Below, piece after piece: positions 6,634 to 9,324 of a DNA stretch of 9,324 nt (the stretch's first letter is position 1; every line of letters starts with the position of its first letter). The notes beneath the pieces are model-generated. The model worked only from the letters and a program-made list of their open reading frames with translations. It was not told the DNA's origin and did no database searches. Both the position numbers and the translations under genes were made by a program. This DNA comes from Mariprofundus sp. GTDB taxonomy: Bacteria > Pseudomonadota > Zetaproteobacteria > Mariprofundales > Mariprofundaceae. Where the stretch lies: assembly GCA_015485035.1 (NCBI GenBank), contig WFUI01000239.1:1-9324 (forward strand), in the 5' to 3' direction.

Positions 6634-7050
6634 GCGCAAACCCACTGAGGTTAATTGTCCGGTGCACGGGGCGGATTTTTCGATCTTCACCAGTTCGGAG
6701 GCTGGCACAAACGCATGAGCATACTGATACAACTCATCGTCCATCACCTCTCCGTCATACATCAATATATCCAGATCAAGTGTGCGCGGCTTCCATGAAC
6801 CGCAGGAGCGATCACGCCCCTGGGCATCTTCCAGCGTTTTCATGCGGCGGCGCAAATCGGACTGCCCGAGATTTGAATGAAACACACAACAGGCATTGAG
6901 AAAATCATCGCCATCCATGCCAATTGCCGGCGAGCGATAGACAGACGAAAACTTCACATACCCGAACTCGGCGCGCAGCGCTGCTGCTGCGCGCAATAAA
7001 TTATCTTCAGGCTCGATGTTGGAGCCCATGCCCACCAGCACCTCAGCCAT
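6628..7050 (-). CDS. folK: 2-amino-4-hydroxy-6-hydroxymethyldihydropteridine pyrophosphokinase (HPPK)
   Basis: HPPK transfers pyrophosphate from ATP to 6-hydroxymethyl-7,8-dihydropterin in folate synthesis, using the product of FolB. The product has 140 residues, a little shorter than E. coli FolK (159). It shows GMGSN (7-11), VYRSPA (37-42), DDFLNACC (48-55) and the signature PRTLDLDIL (88-96), with Asp92 and Asp94 as the two magnesium ligands. The start is ATG at 7048-7050, with AAGGGG 5 bases upstream. An in-frame TTG at 7063-7065 would add five residues and is less likely. The gene overlaps the end of folB by 8 bases, so translation is probably coupled. Compared with E. coli, the residues before the signature read SWKPR instead of RWGPR. 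The usual ATP-contacting His and Arg before the FVxxP stretch (E. coli His115 and Arg121) are not evident; the segment reads YQYAHAFVPASEL (108-120). This may be a sub-type of the family. Confidence 0.92.
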   Translation of the reverse strand: MAEVLVGMGSNIEPEDNLLRAAAALRAEFGYVKFSSVYRSPAIGMDGDDFLNACCVFHSNLGQSDLRRRMKTLEDAQGRDRSCGSWKPRTLDLDILMYDGEVMDDELYQYAHAFVPASELVKIEKSAPCTGQLTSVGLRL

Positions 7051-7408
7051 GACCACCCCTTTCAATCAGCACTGCGACATTCTCACTGCCTCGCACTGCA
7101 CCGGGTTTGGACATCTTCAAGCGCAGCCAGGGCACACCGAACTCATGAAGTACAATGTCAGCGCAATGCTCGGCCAGCGACTCGATCAGACCAAAGCTGG
7201 AAGACTCAACAAAGGCAATCAACCGCTTGGATACAGCTTTATAGTCCAGCGTATCTTCAATACTGTCTGTTTGTGCTGCCCTGGATATATCCCATGCCAT
7301 TTCCAGGTCGAGGCGCACGGTCTGCCTGATTTCGCGCTCCCAGTCGTAAATACCAATAACCGTGCGCACTTCAAGACCTTCAATCAGCACTCTGTCGGCT
7401 CCATTCAT
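7043..7408 (-). CDS. folB: Dihydroneopterin aldolase
   Basis: FolB is a cytosolic, usually octameric aldolase. It cleaves 7,8-dihydroneopterin to 6-hydroxymethyl-7,8-dihydropterin and glycolaldehyde, the step before FolK. The product has 121 residues, the standard length of this single-domain T-fold protein. Conserved elements are IGIYDWEREIRQ (18-29) with Glu24, LDYKAV (54-59) with Tyr56, LIESLAE (74-80) with pterin-binding Glu76, and SKPGAVRGSENVAV (100-113) with catalytic Lys101. The ATG at 7406-7408 has AAGGAG 6 bases upstream. It is the first gene of a folB-folK pair, overlapping folK by 8 bases, and is divergent from the zf-CHCC gene across 110 bases. I found no convincing promoter for it. 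The family also includes FolX (dihydroneopterin triphosphate epimerase), but pairing with folK favours FolB. Confidence 0.95.
   Translation of the reverse strand: MNGADRVLIEGLEVRTVIGIYDWEREIRQTVRLDLEMAWDISRAAQTDSIEDTLDYKAVSKRLIAFVESSSFGLIESLAEHCADIVLHEFGVPWLRLKMSKPGAVRGSENVAVLIERGGHG
7056..7061 (-). promoter_or_regulatory. Ribosome binding site that fixes the folK start
   Basis: AAGGGG near the 3' end of folB lies 5 bases before the ATG at 7048-7050 and favours that start over the upstream in-frame TTG, which this site partly overlaps. Confidence 0.6.
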
Positions 7409-7441
7409 TATCCACTCCTTGCCATCATTGCCATACGAAAC

Positions 7442-7469
7442 TTGACATTAAACGCTCCCCCGACACAAT
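7442..7469 (+). promoter_or_regulatory. Sigma70-type promoter of the zf-CHCC gene
   Basis: On the plus strand a perfect TTGACA (7442-7447) is followed after 16 bases by CACAAT (7464-7469, 4 of 6 to TATAAT). Transcription would start near 7476, about 43 bases before the ATG at 7519. Its presence supports independent expression of this lone plus-strand gene. Confidence 0.55.
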
Positions 7470-7518
7470 TCGCCCGCTTTTTTACACAGGGACACAGATC
7501 AAACACGGGAGCACACCA

Positions 7519-7689
7519 ATGCGCAACGACATCATCAAGGCAACAGAAGAAATCGTGTCCTGCTCCGACAACGGACAGCATCCGTTAGTATATATCAGCC
7601 TGAAAACCGGTTCCGGTCAGTGTCAGTATTGCAGTCAAAAGTTTGTCCGTATTTCAAAACCTGAAACAACTGAAAAAGTTGCCGCCTGA
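7519..7689 (+). CDS. Zinc-finger domain protein of the zf-CHCC family (NDUFS6-like), 56 aa
   Basis: This small protein of 56 residues begins MRNDIIKATEEIVSC. It carries the metal-binding pattern C-x5-H-x13-C-x2-C at Cys15, His21, Cys35 and Cys38, with HPLVYISL (21-28) and CQYCSQKFV (35-43). This is the zf-CHCC fold, shared with the zinc-binding part of mitochondrial complex I subunit NDUFS6. Stand-alone bacterial versions are common in Proteobacteria, but their role is not well established, and I assign none. The ATG is preceded by CGGGAG about 7 bases upstream and by a TTGACA promoter. It is the only plus-strand gene in the window. It ends 4 bases before the convergent rlmB stop, with no room for a terminator between them. 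No signal peptide or membrane helix is visible, so it is probably cytosolic. Confidence 0.88.
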   Translation: MRNDIIKATEEIVSCSDNGQHPLVYISLKTGSGQCQYCSQKFVRISKPETTEKVAA

Positions 7690-7693
7690 CTTC

Positions 7694-8449
7694 TCAGCCC
7701 GCATCACGCTGCCTGTTGATTTCAAACAGCGCCACACCGGTCGCCACCGACACATTTAACGACTCGACCAAACCCGGCATGGGAATCCTGATCAACTGAT
7801 CGCAGGTCTCCCGCACCAGCCGCCTTAGCCCCTTACCTTCAGACCCCATCACCACAGCCGTTGCCCCTGACAGGTTCACATCATAAATTGAAGCACCCGC
7901 CTCTCCGGCCAACCCGACAGTCCAGAACCCCTTATGCTGTAACTGTTCAATACAGCGTTTTAAATTAGTCACCTGCAACACAGGTAATCGTGCCAGTGCG
8001 CCACAAGCTGATTTTGCCACTACCGGCGAGTGCAAGTCGGCAGCATGATCCTTCGGAACAATAACAGCCGCACAACCTGTTGCTTCCGCAGTACGCACGC
8101 ACGCGCCCAGATTATGTGGATCCGTCACCTGGTCCAGCAACAACACCAGCGGTGACTGCCCCATATCCAGTGTCTTCAACCAGTCCTCAAAAGAGCCCAG
8201 CCGCATTACGCCCGCTGTTGCCATTTTCGCCACCACGCCCTGGTGCGGCACGCTTCCGGACAAACGAATCAAGGCCTGCCTTGGTACAAAGGAAAAACGA
8301 ACACCGGCTTTTTTGGCCAGATGAATCAACTCATTGATTCGCGGATGCCGCTTGCCCTTTTCGATCAGCAATTCTTCAATCGGGTCGCCGGCATCCAGTG
8401 CGTGTTTGACAGCATGAATGCCCGCAATAACTGAACGGTCAGCGCTCAT
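7694..8449 (-). CDS. rlmB: 23S rRNA (guanosine(2251)-2'-O)-methyltransferase
   Basis: RlmB is a SpoU/TrmH (SPOUT) family enzyme that uses S-adenosylmethionine to methylate the ribose of G2251 in the peptidyl-transferase P loop of 23S rRNA. The product has 251 residues (E. coli 243). The N-terminal substrate-binding domain covers residues 1-75 (GIHAVKHAL, then VPHQGVVAKM). The knotted catalytic domain shows motif 1 LDQVTDPHNLGACVRTAEATG (105-125) with Asn113 and Arg119, motif 2 VMGSEGKGLRRL (200-211) with Glu204, and motif 3 IPMPGLVESLNVSVATGVALFE (222-243) with Asn232. It matches E. coli RlmB along its whole length, which favours RlmB over TrmH or an unspecified paralogue. The ATG at 8447-8449 lies inside the end of the upstream DHH gene, an 11-base overlap. 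Only a weak AGG precedes it, so initiation probably depends on coupling. Confidence 0.93.
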   Translation of the reverse strand: MSADRSVIAGIHAVKHALDAGDPIEELLIEKGKRHPRINELIHLAKKAGVRFSFVPRQALIRLSGSVPHQGVVAKMATAGVMRLGSFEDWLKTLDMGQSPLVLLLDQVTDPHNLGACVRTAEATGCAAVIVPKDHAADLHSPVVAKSACGALARLPVLQVTNLKRCIEQLQHKGFWTVGLAGEAGASIYDVNLSGATAVVMGSEGKGLRRLVRETCDQLIRIPMPGLVESLNVSVATGVALFEINRQRDAG

Positions 8450-9324
8450 ACATATGCCTGAATGCGTCTATAAAATGATCAAACATCGCTGTCGGTAAAG
8501 CATTGACCCCGGCTGCAGCTTTCCGTCCACCGCCGGATGGAAACTGCATACAAAGTTCATCCGCACCGGCTTTATTGTTCAGTGGTGCCCGTACACTCAC
8601 CCGGTAACCGCCCTCCGGCAGCAGCGTCATCAGAGCATGCGCCCGATCGGGTGCTCCGCGCGCCAGTTCATTACCAAATACACCGGACACACGCCTCGTC
8701 CATGCCGCATCCGGCAACAGCAGCACCTTGATGGATTCCGTCTCGATTTCCGCAACCAACTCCCGCGCCTGCTCAATATCTGAAGTAAACCCGTCGGCCA
8801 GTATACGATAGGCCTGTGCCTCGGCCACGAACTGCAACGGGTCTGCATACGGCTGAAGTTCCCTGTACAGAACATCCGGTGCAAAATAGAGATCATCCAG
8901 TGTGACCCCATAACCATTATAATTGATCAGCGTACCCAGATACTCAAGCTGCCGTAACTCTGCATCAGACAACCCCAATGGGGCCGCCGCCGCACGAGCG
9001 ACATCGAACAAATTATCTCCAAATGCAGCGGTCACAGCCCAAGGCAGGTATGCACCATGCAGATAATCGTTCACCAACAGACTGGTACAAGTGTCGGCAG
9101 ATGTATTAATACGCGTATCCAGATTGGCTGATACAGGAATCTCGCCGGCAAAATGATGGTCAAAATATTGAACAGAGGCACCAGCCTCAAGCAATCGAAC
9201 CAGGTGATCACGGTTTTTGTCCAGCGAGATATCCAACACCGTCACCTTATCGCAGGCTTCAGCATTGACTCGTTGCAACAGTGATATATCACGTTTTACG
9301 CCGGTAACCAGTTCGGCATCACAC
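8439..9324 (-). CDS. DHH-family phosphoesterase, C-terminal part (cut by window edge)
   Basis: The last 294 codons of a gene that enters from the right edge are visible; its start is outside. The frame continues without a stop upstream of the TTG at 9276-9278, so that codon is not a true start. The visible part opens CDAELVTGVKRDISL and includes VTVLDISLDKNRD, the name-giving FDHHFAG (Asp55, His56, His57 of the visible part), AAFGDNL, LINYNGYG and, near the end, GGGRKAAAG (264-272). DHH proteins use two Mn2+ ions to cleave phosphodiesters; members include RecJ, nanoRNases and cyclic dinucleotide phosphodiesterases. The C-terminal glycine motif resembles the DHHA1 substrate-binding GGGHxxAAG, but with Arg in place of His. 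The first acidic motif of the active site lies outside the window, so activity cannot be judged. The substrate is unknown. It overlaps rlmB by 11 bases and is probably cotranscribed with it. Confidence 0.8.
   Translation of the reverse strand, partial: CDAELVTGVKRDISLLQRVNAEACDKVTVLDISLDKNRDHLVRLLEAGASVQYFDHHFAGEIPVSANLDTRINTSADTCTSLLVNDYLHGAYLPWAVTAAFGDNLFDVARAAAAPLGLSDAELRQLEYLGTLINYNGYGVTLDDLYFAPDVLYRELQPYADPLQFVAEAQAYRILADGFTSDIEQARELVAEIETESIKVLLLPDAAWTRRVSGVFGNELARGAPDRAHALMTLLPEGGYRVSVRAPLNNKAGADELCMQFPSGGGRKAAAGVNALPTAMFDHFIDAFRHMYER

Noticed and set aside
7016..7588. Long plus-strand frame of 190 codons over folK, folB and the zf-CHCC start
   Set aside because: It lies antisense to two well-recognised folate genes, runs out of frame with the zf-CHCC gene, has no family resemblance and looks like a shadow of folB codon use.

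Overview
The window is a stretch of ordinary bacterial housekeeping chromosome, about half G+C. It is almost fully coding, with every gene but one on the minus strand. The proteins resemble those of Proteobacteria (Pseudomonadota). Supporting this are a proton-translocating transhydrogenase with a split alpha subunit, an RlmB close to the E. coli enzyme, a mitochondrial-type zf-CHCC mini-protein, and good sigma70-like promoters. A lesser-known lineage such as Zetaproteobacteria would fit, but that placement is a guess from overall impression and not a demonstrated result.

Layout, in transcription order on the minus strand (right to left). A DHH-family phosphoesterase runs off the right edge and overlaps rlmB (23S rRNA 2'-O-methyltransferase) by 11 bases. 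A 56-codon zf-CHCC zinc-binding protein lies on the plus strand, convergent with rlmB and divergent from folB. folB and folK, two consecutive steps of folate synthesis, overlap by 8 bases. They are followed by the three-gene proton-pumping transhydrogenase pntAA-pntAB-pntB. A 436-base gap follows, holding a strong promoter. Then comes the streptomycin (str) operon rpsL-rpsG-fusA-tuf, with tuf cut off by the left edge.

How the genes work together. rpsL, rpsG, fusA and tuf supply 30S proteins S12 and S7 and elongation factors EF-G and EF-Tu. Their promoter (TTGACA, 17-base spacer, TATGGT, GC-rich discriminator) looks like a growth-rate or stringently controlled ribosomal promoter. The pnt genes encode one membrane complex that uses the proton gradient to make NADPH from NADH. 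FolB and FolK make the pterin pyrophosphate used for dihydrofolate. RlmB modifies the peptidyl-transferase-centre P loop of 23S rRNA.

I see no mobile elements, CRISPR arrays, tRNA or rRNA genes, phage genes or defence genes, and no convincing undescribed system. The points most worth a second look are five. The str operon is separated from rpoBC and sits behind pnt. Its rpsL-rpsG spacer is very short while the rpsG-fusA spacer is long and structured, so S7 autoregulation of the E. coli type probably does not apply. The zf-CHCC gene is small and easily missed. FolK differs from E. coli FolK at several usually conserved positions. The gap upstream of rpsL contains alternative inverted repeats.
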